Source of the DNA: Acidicapsa dinghuensis
GTDB lineage: Bacteria > Acidobacteriota > Terriglobia > Terriglobales > Acidobacteriaceae
Assembly: GCF_025685685.1 (NCBI RefSeq)
Contig: NZ_JAGSYH010000006.1
Span: forward strand, 1-64,000
Direction: 5' to 3'
Length of the DNA: 64,000 nt
The stretch's first letter is position 1, and the number at the start of each line of letters is the position of its first letter. Of the stretch, positions 14,784 through 23,127 are shown piece by piece. The translations under genes were made by a program, and so were the position numbers. The notes below the pieces were generated by a model. The model saw only the letters and a program-made list of their open reading frames with translations. It was not told the origin of the DNA and did not search any database.

Positions 14784-17486
14784 ATGAGTAAATCACTGGT
14801 GATCGTCGAGTCACCCGCCAAGGCGAAGACGATTGGGAAATATCTGGGCAAGGATTACGAGGTGCAGGCCTCAGTTGGTCACATTATGGACCTGCCCAAG
14901 AACGACATTGGCGTGGAGTTGAAGAAGCGGACGTTTGAGCCGACGCTGATTGTGTCTCCGGGCAAGGAGAAGCTGGTGGACCAGCTGAAGCGGGCGGCGG
15001 CCAAGGCTGACAGTATTTTTCTGGCGCCTGACCCGGACCGCGAAGGTGAAGCGATTGCGTATCACCTGGCGATGCAGCTTGGGTCGAATGCCGCGGCGCG
15101 GAAGAAGATTCGCCGCGTGACCTTTAACGAGATCACAAAAAAGGCGGTGCAGGACGCTTTTCAGCATGCGCGGGATATTGATCAAGATTTAGTGGATGCG
15201 CAACAGACACGGCGCGTGCTGGACCGGCTGGTGGGGTACCAGGTTTCTCCGCTGCTGTGGGATAAGGTGCGGCGTGGGCTGTCGGCGGGACGCGTGCAGA
15301 CGGTTGCGGTGCGCATGATTGTTGAGCGCGAGCGGGAGATTGGGGCGTTCAAGCCAGTGGAGTACTGGACGCTGGATGCGGTGCTGCATCCGGAAAAGCA
15401 GGCGGGAAAGACGCTGAAGGCCAGCTTTGTCGGGATCGATGGTGAGCCGGCGCGTGTGGCAAACGGCGTGGACAAGGAAGGCAAGCCGCAGTTCCTAGCC
15501 AACGCGCTGCCGGATAAGAAGTCGATGGATGCAGTGATGGACGCGCTCGGGACAGCGGAGTGGACGCTGACGAGCGTGCAGCAAACGGAACAGCGGCGCA
15601 AGCCGATGGCTCCGTTTATCACCAGCCAGTTGCAGCGCGATGCGGCGAGCAAGTTGGGATTTAATGTTCGGCGCACGATGGGCGTGGCGCAGAGGCTGTA
15701 TGAGGGCATCGATATTGGCGACGAGGGAACGGTGGGTTTGATCACCTACATGCGTACAGACTCGCCGCGTGTTTCGCCGGAAGCGATTGCCGGAGCGCGA
15801 GAGTGGGTTACGAAGACTCTGGGTGCGAAGTATCTGCCGGAGAGCCCGAACGTCTACAAAGGCAAGAGCGATGCGCAAGATGCGCATGAAGCGATTCGTC
15901 CGACGGATGCGGCCCGGACTCCAGAGTCGATTGCACGGTATCTGACGGACGAGCAGTTGAAGCTGTACAGGCTGGTGTGGCAGCGGTTTGTTGCTTCACA
16001 GATGATGCCGGCGGTGTACGACGTGACGACGGCGAAGATCGAGGCGCGGTCAGCGAAGACGAAGAAGACGTATGACTTCAGGGTGAGCGGGCGTGTGCTG
16101 CGTTTTGATGGCTTCCTGAAGGTGTACGAGATTGTCGAGGATAAGAAGGACGACGAGGACGGTGAGCAGGGATTGCCGAATCTCGATAATGTGAAACGGC
16201 TGGAACTGGATGAGCTGCAGGAGCGGCAGAAGTTTACGCAGCCTCCGCCGCGGTACAACGAAGCCTCGCTGGTCAAAGTATTGGAAGAGCGGGGCATTGG
16301 ACGGCCTTCGACGTATGCGTCGATCATCAACACGATTCAGGATCGCGAGTATGTGACGAAGATTGCCGGGCGGTTTTATCCGACGGAGATCGGGATGGTG
16401 GTTTGCGATCTGCTGGTGAAGAATTTTCCGTACATCTTCGATGCGGCATATACGGCGAAGCTCGAGGAAGAGCTGGACGATATCGAAGAGGGCAAGGAGA
16501 AGTGGACGGATCTGCTGAAGGGCTTCTATGGCTACTTTGAGAAGGAGCTGAAGGTCGCCGAGAAGAATATGGAATCGATCAAGGCGATGGAGATCAAGAC
16601 AGATGAGAAGTGCGAAATCTGTGGGTCTCCGCTGCTGCTGAAGTGGGGCAAGTTCGGAACGTTTTTTGCGTGCAGTGCTTATAACAAGAAGGACAAGAAT
16701 AGCTGCACGTTTACGAAGGAGAATATTGCCGCGAAGCCGGACCTGAATACTCCGGAGGCGCAGGAAGCGGATCAGAACGAGGAGTACTGCGACAACTGCG
16801 GAAGCACGATGGTTTTGCGGCGCGGGATATTCGGGCCGTATATGGCTTGTCCGCGATTCAATGACGACCCGCCGTGCAAGACGATTCGCAAGCTGAGCCA
16901 GAAGGAGCAGCAGAAGGTGAATGCTCCGAAGCCGACGGGCGAGATGTGTCCGTTGTGCGGCAAGGAACTGGTGATCCGACAGGGCTCCTATGGGGAGTTT
17001 GTTTCGTGCTCGGGATATCCGAAGTGCAAGTATGTGAAGCAGAACCTGATTGAAGGCATGAAATGCCCGAAGTGCGGCGAGGGCGATATTGCCGAACGCA
17101 AGGCGCGGCGGGGGAATGTCTTCTGGGGATGCACGAATTATCCCAAGTGCGATTTCACTTCGAATCTGAAACCTGTGGCGAAGAAGTGCCCGAAGTGCAA
17201 GAGCCCGTATCTGCTGGAGAAGACGCTGAAGTCGGGTGTGTACCTGGTTTGCCCGAACAGCCTGCCGAAGAAAGAAGCGGCTGAGCCGGCTGCTCCGAAG
17301 AAGGGCGCGGCGAAGAAAGCTGCCAAGTCTGCTGCGGCAAAGAAGGCAGCAGTGGTAGCACCTGCAGCGGATGTGGTCTGCGAATACGAGAAGCGGATTG
17401 GGGATGCTCCAGAGCCGGTGGCAGCGCCGACGCGGGAGACGCATGGGCCGGTGGCGGAGAAGGAAGACGAGTTGCAGACGGTTTAG
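14784..17486 (+). CDS. topA: DNA topoisomerase I
   Basis: A 900-aa type IA topoisomerase that relaxes negative supercoils. The N-terminal TOPRIM domain has VIVESPAKAKTIGKYLG and the acidic DPDREGEAIA motif. The catalytic tyrosine is Tyr322 in ITYMRTDSPRVS, close to the usual position. After about residue 605 come zinc-ribbon modules (CEICGS...C, CDNCGS...C, CPLCGK...C, CPKCGE...C, and a fifth starting CPKCKS whose second pair is incomplete), then a Lys/Ala-rich tail (KKGAAKKAAKSAAAKKAA) that would add DNA affinity. Length is at the upper end of the family because of the extra zinc modules. A terminator follows at once. Confidence 0.97.
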   Translation: MSKSLVIVESPAKAKTIGKYLGKDYEVQASVGHIMDLPKNDIGVELKKRTFEPTLIVSPGKEKLVDQLKRAAAKADSIFLAPDPDREGEAIAYHLAMQLGSNAAARKKIRRVTFNEITKKAVQDAFQHARDIDQDLVDAQQTRRVLDRLVGYQVSPLLWDKVRRGLSAGRVQTVAVRMIVEREREIGAFKPVEYWTLDAVLHPEKQAGKTLKASFVGIDGEPARVANGVDKEGKPQFLANALPDKKSMDAVMDALGTAEWTLTSVQQTEQRRKPMAPFITSQLQRDAASKLGFNVRRTMGVAQRLYEGIDIGDEGTVGLITYMRTDSPRVSPEAIAGAREWVTKTLGAKYLPESPNVYKGKSDAQDAHEAIRPTDAARTPESIARYLTDEQLKLYRLVWQRFVASQMMPAVYDVTTAKIEARSAKTKKTYDFRVSGRVLRFDGFLKVYEIVEDKKDDEDGEQGLPNLDNVKRLELDELQERQKFTQPPPRYNEASLVKVLEERGIGRPSTYASIINTIQDREYVTKIAGRFYPTEIGMVVCDLLVKNFPYIFDAAYTAKLEEELDDIEEGKEKWTDLLKGFYGYFEKELKVAEKNMESIKAMEIKTDEKCEICGSPLLLKWGKFGTFFACSAYNKKDKNSCTFTKENIAAKPDLNTPEAQEADQNEEYCDNCGSTMVLRRGIFGPYMACPRFNDDPPCKTIRKLSQKEQQKVNAPKPTGEMCPLCGKELVIRQGSYGEFVSCSGYPKCKYVKQNLIEGMKCPKCGEGDIAERKARRGNVFWGCTNYPKCDFTSNLKPVAKKCPKCKSPYLLEKTLKSGVYLVCPNSLPKKEAAEPAAPKKGAAKKAAKSAAAKKAAVVAPAADVVCEYEKRIGDAPEPVAAPTRETHGPVAEKEDELQTV

Positions 17487-17504
17487 TGAATCACTAAGCA
17501 AGAA

Positions 17505-17544
17505 AGACGGCTCGCTCCGAGTGGGGCGGGCCGTCTTGTTTTGT
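17505..17544 (+). terminator. Intrinsic terminator of topA
   Basis: Arms AAGACGGC (17505-17512) and GCCGTCTT (17531-17538), with an internally GC-rich loop, followed by GTTTTG. It lies 19 bases after the topA stop. Confidence 0.75.
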
Positions 17545-17632
17545 GCGGCGCAATTGCTCGCGGGTGTGGAGTGAGCCCGAAGAGGCTGAGAGCAATACGT
17601 CGATCGTTTAGGATTGTGGTCGGAGAATCATA

Positions 17633-18076
17633 ATGCAATCGAAACTGGCGACGGCGGGCGATGGAGAACTGATTCTGAAGCTGTATGAGTTGCGCACCGA
17701 GGCTGTGATGCGCGAGGCGCGCAAGTGGGTGATGGTGGAGTTCTGGCCGAGAACGGCAGCGGAATTTTTTGTGGTGCAGGATGATTTTGGCGGTCAGCAG
17801 AACTGCTGGTTGCGGCAGGTGGTGTCTTACTGGGAGATGGCAGCGTCGCTGGTGCTACACGGGTCGTTGTCGGCGGAGCTGTTTGTAGATTGCAATGCGG
17901 AACCGTTCTTCATTCTGGCGAAGTTGACGCCGCTACTGCCGGAGATTCACGACAAGATGCCGGCCTACATGAGCAAGATGCTGGAGCTGGTGGAGCATTC
18001 GCAGGCGGCCGGGGTGAAGTATGAGTCGATGATGAAGACGGTGGAGAAGCGGCGACCTCAGTGGAAGGTGAAGTAG
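17633..18076 (+). CDS. Uncharacterised soluble protein
   Basis: A 147-aa protein, predicted mainly alpha-helical, with many aromatic residues (KWVMVEFWPRTAAEFFVVQDD, SYWEMAASLVLHGSLSAELF). It has no signal peptide, membrane segment or known catalytic motif. The C terminus is basic (MKTVEKRRPQWKVK). It lies between topA and a small secreted protein on the same strand, but both neighbours appear to have their own signals. I recognise no family; codon use matches the neighbours, which supports a real gene. Confidence 0.65.
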   Translation: MQSKLATAGDGELILKLYELRTEAVMREARKWVMVEFWPRTAAEFFVVQDDFGGQQNCWLRQVVSYWEMAASLVLHGSLSAELFVDCNAEPFFILAKLTPLLPEIHDKMPAYMSKMLELVEHSQAAGVKYESMMKTVEKRRPQWKVK

Positions 18077-18218
18077 CTCCGGCTGCGTTTGGGCATTGCT
18101 GTTTTACCGCGTTGGGACAATCGTTGCTTGCCAAGTGGGCTGTCTTTGGCGCATTCTCACAAGTGGCTGATATCGCAAGTTGAATCTTCCAGATAATCAC
18201 GTGAAGGAGTTGAAGGTG

Positions 18219-18548
18219 ATGAAACGAGTTGCAGTTTTCGCCCTTTCGCTGCTGACCTTTGCAGCGACTTCCGCTTATGCGGCTGGTACTACGAAAGTAG
18301 ATGGATGGATTTCGGACTCGATGTGCGGAGCCAAGCACGCCGGCACGGGAATGGCGTGCGCCAAGAAGTGCATTGAGGGCGGCAGCAAACCAGTATTTGT
18401 GGATGCAGCCAAGAAGGAAGTGTGGGCGATCGACAATCCGGATGCGGTGAAGGCTGATGCTTATGGCAAGCATGTGGCGATCACGGCGACGGAAGATGCC
18501 GCGACAAAGACGGTCCACATCTCGGAAGTTTCGGTATTGGCGAAATAG
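18219..18548 (+). CDS. Small exported protein, acidobacterial type
   Basis: A 109-aa protein. The ATG at 18219 is preferred to one 13 codons earlier because it opens a good signal peptide (MKRVAVFALSLLTFAATSAYA). The mature part begins AGTTKVDGWISDSMCGAKHAG and holds three cysteines (SMCGAKH, MACAKKC), followed by a small beta domain (VWAIDNPDAVKADAYGKHVAITAT). I recall this GW(I/V)SDSMCGAKH pattern from short secreted proteins frequent in Acidobacteria and tentatively place it near DUF5818. The Cys/His content could bind a metal or haem, or form disulphides; which of these is unknown. It is followed by a terminator. Confidence 0.7.
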   Translation: MKRVAVFALSLLTFAATSAYAAGTTKVDGWISDSMCGAKHAGTGMACAKKCIEGGSKPVFVDAAKKEVWAIDNPDAVKADAYGKHVAITATEDAATKTVHISEVSVLAK

Positions 18549-18621
18549 TTCTGCTGCGGGAACGGGTTGGGTGGTATTTGCGTAACCGATCCGTTGCTGC
18601 AAATCAATCCGATCGATGCAG

Positions 18622-18654
18622 CCTGCGGCATTTGCAACTTGCCGCAGGTTGTTT
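18622..18654 (+). terminator. Intrinsic terminator after the exported protein gene
   Basis: Arms CCTGCGGC (18622-18629) and GCCGCAGG (18641-18648) with an 11-base loop, followed by TTGTTT. Confidence 0.65.
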
Positions 18655-18682
18655 CGGCGCATAAGCGAGTGTTCTGTTAGCG

Positions 18683-18967
18683 ATGGCAAAGGCAGTCTGG
18701 AACGGCGTTGTAATTGCCGAGAGCGATGCATACGAGACGGTGGAAGGGAATGTATATTTTCCTGAATCGTCATTGAAGCGGGAGTATTTCCGGCCCAGTT
18801 CGACAACGTCGACTTGTCCGTGGAAGGGACAGGCGCGTTACTACTCGCTGGTGATGGGCGGGCAGGAGAATCCCGACGCAGCCTGGTACTATCCGGACCC
18901 GAAGCCCGCCGCGCGGAAGATCAAAAACCACGTGGCATTCTGGCGCGGTGTGGAAGTATCGACGTAG
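18683..18967 (+). CDS. DUF427-family protein
   Basis: A 94-aa protein with the DUF427 pattern: WNGVVIAESD, the NVYFPESSLKREYF segment, TCPWKGQARYYS, and PDAAWYYPDPKPAARKIKNHVAFWRGVEV at the C terminus. The single domain is nearly full length. Family members are small beta-barrel-like proteins of unassigned biochemical role, found in many soil bacteria. It sits alone between two terminator-bounded units. The family call is firm, the function unknown. Confidence 0.85.
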   Translation: MAKAVWNGVVIAESDAYETVEGNVYFPESSLKREYFRPSSTTSTCPWKGQARYYSLVMGGQENPDAAWYYPDPKPAARKIKNHVAFWRGVEVST

Positions 18968-19161
18968 AGTTGAGACGATCCCTTTGAAACAGCGCGCCGA
19001 TGGCGGTGGCTTTGCCCGCGCTGGATGGAAGCCTTGTGTGCCTAGAAGCGGCTCATCTGTTGCGTGAAGCTCAAGAATCCACCTATTGATTGGAACAGTC
19101 CGATCCTGCAGCGCGTATTCTGTAGGGGCTTTCGAAACCACTTTTCCGTTGTGGAGAATCG

Positions 19162-22020
19162 ATGAACAGCTATGTCCGGCGCGCGTTTGGTTGCGCCTCT
19201 CTCCTTTGCTCTGTGCTTGCTGCGGGGTTGATTGCGGTACAGCTAGCGGTCGCTGCTGAAACAGCAGAGACTCACCTGAAGGTTCCGGCGCTGAAGTATG
19301 AGAAGTACACGCTGCCGAACGGGCTTGAGGTGATTCTGCGCGAAGATCATCGGCTGCCGCTGGTGGCGGTGGATCTGTGGTATCACGTGGGTCCGGTGAA
19401 CGAGAAGGCGGGCAGGACGGGGTTTGCGCATCTGTTTGAGCACATGATGTTCGAGGGCTCGGAGCATGTGGGCGAGAAGGCGCACTTTAAGTATCTGGAG
19501 GGCGCCGGCGCGACGGACATTAATGGCACGACGAGCTATGACCGCACAAACTACTTCGAGACAGTGCCGAGCAATCAGCTTGATCTGGCGCTGTGGCTGG
19601 AGAGCGACCGCATGGGTTTTTTGCTGGAGACGCTGGACCGGACGAAGCTGACGAACCAGCGGGATGTGGTGCGGAATGAGCTGCGGCAGGATGAGGGGCA
19701 GCCGTATGATGTGGCGGATGAGGCTATCGGGCATCTGCTGTTTCCGAAGACGCATCCGTACTACGGCAATGTGATTGGTTCGCACGCGGATGTTGAAGCG
19801 GCGCGGCTTCTGGATGTACGAGATTTCTTTCACCAGTACTACACGCCCAACAACGCGAGCATTGCGATTGTGGGGGACTTCGATCCGAAGGTTGTGAAGG
19901 AGAAGGTGGCGAGGTTCTTTGGGCCGATTCCGCGCGGGCCCGCAGTAGAGAAGCCGAATGTGGTGACTCCGCCGATCGCGGAGCAGAAGCGTGAGACGGT
20001 TACGGACACCATACAGTTGCCGCGGTTGACGGTGGCGTGGCTGACGCCTGAGGCGTTTCATGCCGGGGATGCGAGTGCGGACATGTTTACGAGCATTCTG
20101 GGTGCGGGCAAGGTGAGCCGTCTCTATCAGGAGCTGGTGTACAAGACGCAGGTGGCGCAGAGTGTGCAGTGCTATAACCAGTCGCTGATGGTGACATCGA
20201 TGGCGCAGTGCGACATTATCGCGCGGCCGGGTGTGAAGCTGGAGGATTTGGAGGCAGCCTTTGACAAGCAGGTGCAGGCGCTGCGCACGGAAGGCCCGAC
20301 GCAGGCGGAGCTGGACCAGGCGCGGAACCAGACGCTGACCCGATTGGTTGAGGGATTGCAGCGGCTGGGTGGTTTTGGCGGCGTGGCGGATATGTTTGAC
20401 CGGTACAACCAATATCTGCATGACCCGGGATATCTACCGAAGGATGTGGCGCGGTATGAGGCGCTGACTCCTGCGAGCGTGAAGGAGATCGGGCAGCAGG
20501 TCTTTGGCAAGAGCCAGAGTGTCGTGGTGTATTGCGTGCCAGGCAAGAAGGTGACGGAGGATGTGCCACGCAGTCCCGACAACACGGATGCAGATGTGAA
20601 GGTGGTGCCGCCGTATACGGAAGCGTTTGAGAATGCGCAGGAGTGGCGCAAGGATACTCCGAAGCCTGGGCCGGAGCCGACTCTGCACCTGCCTGCTCCT
20701 CAGTCATTTACGGCTGCGAATGGCATGAAGGTCTATGTGATGGAGAGCCATGAGCTGCCGGTGTTGAGTGCTTCGCTGGTGACGCTGGCGGGTGGCGAGA
20801 AGAATCCCACGGATAAGCCGGGACTGGCGGCGTATACGTCGCGGATGCTGACGGAGGGAACGGCGACGCGTTCTTCGACGCAGCTGGCGGACGATGCGGC
20901 GCAGATTGGCGCGTCGTTGGGCTCGAATGCATCGATGGATGCGGCGAGCGTGTCGATCAGTTCTCTGAGCAACAAGGCGTCAGAGGCACTGGATTTGTTG
21001 TCGGACGTGGCGCTGCACCCGGCGTTCCGTCCGGAAGAGGTTGATCGCATTCGGCAACAACGGCTCGTGGCGATTATTCAGGAGTCGGATCAGCCGTATC
21101 TGGCAGCGCTGCGCGTGGGCGACAAAGCTGTCTATGGTGACAGTCCGTATGGGTTCAGGCCGGCTGGTACGACGGAGTCAGTGAAGGCGACGACGGATGC
21201 TGATCTGAAGTCATTCTGGGCGGCGCACTATCAGCCGACGGATTCGGCGCTGGTACTTTCGGGCGACGTGACGATGGTAGAAGCAAAGCGGTTGGCGGAG
21301 AAGTATTTCGGTAGCTGGAAGGGGACGGCGGAATCGGCGGAGTCTGCCGGTGCAGCGATCACGCAGCCTGCATCGCCGGAACGGAAGATTCTGCTGGTAG
21401 ATAAGCCGGGATCGCCGCAGACGACGCTGCTGGCATTTGGGCTGGGCGTGCCGCGGAATACGCCGGACTACGCCGCGATTACGGAGATGAACAGCATTCT
21501 GGGTGGCCTGTTCTCAAGCCGCATCAACATGAATCTGCGCGAAAAGCATGGGTATACCTATGGCGCGTTTTCAGTGTTCTCGTACTTCCGCGATGGGGGG
21601 CCGTTCTATACGGGCGGTCAGGTGCGGACGGATGTGACGGCTCCGGCGGTGAAGGAGCTGTTCTCGGAGTTGGATCGGATTCATACCGATCCGGCGACGC
21701 CGGATGAGCTGAAGCTGGCGAAAGATAATGCGCTGCGTTCGCTGCCGGGGCAGTATGAGACGGCTTCAAATCAGGCCGGGTTGACGGCGGAGCTGTTTGT
21801 TTACGGGCTGCCGAATGACTACTTCCAGAAGCTGCCTGGGCAGTATGCAGCGGTGACGCCGGAGCAGGTGGCGAAGGCTGCCACGGATTACATTCATCCG
21901 GATCACCTGGTGCTGGTGGCTGTTGGCGACCGGGCGAAGATTGAGGCTGGACTGAAGGATCTGAATCTGGGGCTGATTGAGCTGCGGGATGCTAGTGGGA
22001 AGCTGGTTGAGCAGAAGTAG
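19162..22020 (+). CDS. Exported M16-family zinc peptidase, two-repeat form
   Basis: A 952-aa protein with a signal peptide (CASLLCSVLAAGLIAVQLAVAA) and two M16 units. The first has the inverted zinc motif HxxEH as H90-L-F-E93-H94 and a downstream glutamate in NELRQDEGQPYD. The second unit (from about residue 515, AANGMKVYVMESHELPVLS) lacks HxxEH (LAGGEKNPTDKPGL), as usual for the inactive half that completes the chamber. M16 peptidases degrade peptides in a clam-shell cavity; this one should act in the periplasm. ATG start with GGAG ten bases upstream. A strong terminator follows. No partner subunit gene is adjacent, which fits a single-chain enzyme. Confidence 0.92.
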   Translation: MNSYVRRAFGCASLLCSVLAAGLIAVQLAVAAETAETHLKVPALKYEKYTLPNGLEVILREDHRLPLVAVDLWYHVGPVNEKAGRTGFAHLFEHMMFEGSEHVGEKAHFKYLEGAGATDINGTTSYDRTNYFETVPSNQLDLALWLESDRMGFLLETLDRTKLTNQRDVVRNELRQDEGQPYDVADEAIGHLLFPKTHPYYGNVIGSHADVEAARLLDVRDFFHQYYTPNNASIAIVGDFDPKVVKEKVARFFGPIPRGPAVEKPNVVTPPIAEQKRETVTDTIQLPRLTVAWLTPEAFHAGDASADMFTSILGAGKVSRLYQELVYKTQVAQSVQCYNQSLMVTSMAQCDIIARPGVKLEDLEAAFDKQVQALRTEGPTQAELDQARNQTLTRLVEGLQRLGGFGGVADMFDRYNQYLHDPGYLPKDVARYEALTPASVKEIGQQVFGKSQSVVVYCVPGKKVTEDVPRSPDNTDADVKVVPPYTEAFENAQEWRKDTPKPGPEPTLHLPAPQSFTAANGMKVYVMESHELPVLSASLVTLAGGEKNPTDKPGLAAYTSRMLTEGTATRSSTQLADDAAQIGASLGSNASMDAASVSISSLSNKASEALDLLSDVALHPAFRPEEVDRIRQQRLVAIIQESDQPYLAALRVGDKAVYGDSPYGFRPAGTTESVKATTDADLKSFWAAHYQPTDSALVLSGDVTMVEAKRLAEKYFGSWKGTAESAESAGAAITQPASPERKILLVDKPGSPQTTLLAFGLGVPRNTPDYAAITEMNSILGGLFSSRINMNLREKHGYTYGAFSVFSYFRDGGPFYTGGQVRTDVTAPAVKELFSELDRIHTDPATPDELKLAKDNALRSLPGQYETASNQAGLTAELFVYGLPNDYFQKLPGQYAAVTPEQVAKAATDYIHPDHLVLVAVGDRAKIEAGLKDLNLGLIELRDASGKLVEQK

Positions 22021-22034
22021 TGGAATGAAAGATG

Positions 22035-22073
22035 AGCCGGGGCGAGATCGTAACGATCCGCCCCGGCTTTTTA
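22035..22073 (+). terminator. Intrinsic terminator of the M16 peptidase gene
   Basis: Long stem with arms AGCCGGGGCG (22035-22044) and CGCCCCGGCT (22059-22068), an inner GATCG/CGATC extension, and TTTTTA after it. Confidence 0.85.
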
Positions 22074-22149
22074 TGTGGACCTTAGAGAAGAGCGCATGCA
22101 GCGTCATTCTTGAGATCATGATGGGGTAGCATTATGCTACTCTTGGAGC

Positions 22150-22542
22150 ATGAGCCAGCCTGTGAAGCTCTCGAATGCTCTGGTTCTCGATGCTCGGATT
22201 ACCGGGGAACTTGTTGAACGCTCGATCGCCGGGCAAGTCGAGTTCTGGGCGCGTCTTGGGCGATCGATTGAACCACTCCTTGAAGGTGACCAGGCTCTGG
22301 CTTTATGCAGGAGTGCAGCGGTTCGGCCTCTTTCTGAGTGCTTGAAATCCGTTGACAGTACGAAAGGCCGGCGGATGCTGAACGCATACCTGGAGAGCCA
22401 GCCGTTTCCGCATTATGAGGCGTTTCCAGACCAACCGGGACTATTGATTCGGGTGGATGAAGATGGTCGCCGAACAGTCGGGCGATTTGTGAACCGGCAG
22501 TTTCAAGCGGTGAAGATAACCGGGAAGGCCGCGAAGAAGTAG
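22150..22542 (+). CDS. ParD-like antitoxin
   Basis: A 130-aa protein matching the ParD-like antitoxin family (MSQPVKLSNALVLDARITGEL, then ERSIAGQVEFWARLGRSIEPLL), a ribbon-helix-helix type N terminus with a long C-terminal extension. Its stop codon overlaps the GTG start of the next gene by one base (TAGTG), so translation is coupled. That gene encodes a zeta-toxin-like kinase, so this should be the neutralising partner and probable autorepressor. The pairing of a ParD-like antitoxin with a zeta-like toxin, rather than with epsilon, is read from gene order. Confidence 0.8.
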   Translation: MSQPVKLSNALVLDARITGELVERSIAGQVEFWARLGRSIEPLLEGDQALALCRSAAVRPLSECLKSVDSTKGRRMLNAYLESQPFPHYEAFPDQPGLLIRVDEDGRRTVGRFVNRQFQAVKITGKAAKK

Positions 22543-23120
22543 TGTTACTACCGCTGGATCACCGGCCCATCATTGTCGCAGTGGCAGGGGCGAATGGGGC
22601 GGGCAAATCAACTTTTTATCATGCTTATTTGCGCGAGGCTGGACTGCGCTTTGTGAATGGAGATGTGCTGGCTCGTGAGCTGAAGGCCGATGCTTATGAA
22701 GCTGCGCGGATGGCGGACGCCATACGACGTGAACTGGTCCGGCAGCACGAGAGCTTTGTGTTTGAGACGGTTTTCTCCGATCCGGCCGGGGATAAACTTG
22801 CTTTTCTGAAAGAGGTAGCAGCGGCAGGATATACGGTGGTTCTCTGCTTTATAGGAATCTCTGGCGCAGAGACTTCAGAGCAGCGAGTGGCAATGCGGGT
22901 TTCGCAGGGTGGGCATGACGTGCCAAGCGAGAAGTTACAGACCAGATATCCGCGCGTTTTAGAGAATCTACGGCGTGCGCTGCACGAGACTCCGCATGTC
23001 TGGGTCTTTGATAACGATGATTTGCGTGTGCCTTTCCGCTTGGTTGCGGTTTACGAAAATGGGATGCAAGTTCAATTGAACAGACCGATTCCGAAATGGT
23101 TCGCAGGCATGAGGAGCTAG
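22542..23120 (+). CDS. Zeta-toxin-like P-loop kinase
   Basis: A 192-aa P-loop protein with Walker A GANGAGKST at residues 16-24, FVNGDVLARELK as the substrate-aspartate strand, and SFVFETVFSDP as the next conserved strand. It resembles zeta toxins, which phosphorylate UDP-N-acetylglucosamine and so block cell-wall synthesis; smaller zeta-like proteins of this size are common and some have other substrates. GTG start overlapping the antitoxin stop. It converges with the histidine kinase gene, seven bases apart. The toxin role is inferred from family and gene order. Confidence 0.8.
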   Translation: MLLPLDHRPIIVAVAGANGAGKSTFYHAYLREAGLRFVNGDVLARELKADAYEAARMADAIRRELVRQHESFVFETVFSDPAGDKLAFLKEVAAAGYTVVLCFIGISGAETSEQRVAMRVSQGGHDVPSEKLQTRYPRVLENLRRALHETPHVWVFDNDDLRVPFRLVAVYENGMQVQLNRPIPKWFAGMRS

Positions 23121-23127
23121 CCGAAAA

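Noticed and set aside
16050..17501. Leftward 483-codon open frame opposite topA
   Set aside because: Arg/Leu/His-rich antisense shadow; topA motifs run through the entire interval on the other strand.
19243..20421. Leftward 392-codon open frame opposite the M16 peptidase gene
   Set aside because: Arg/His-rich antisense shadow with no start signal or domain.
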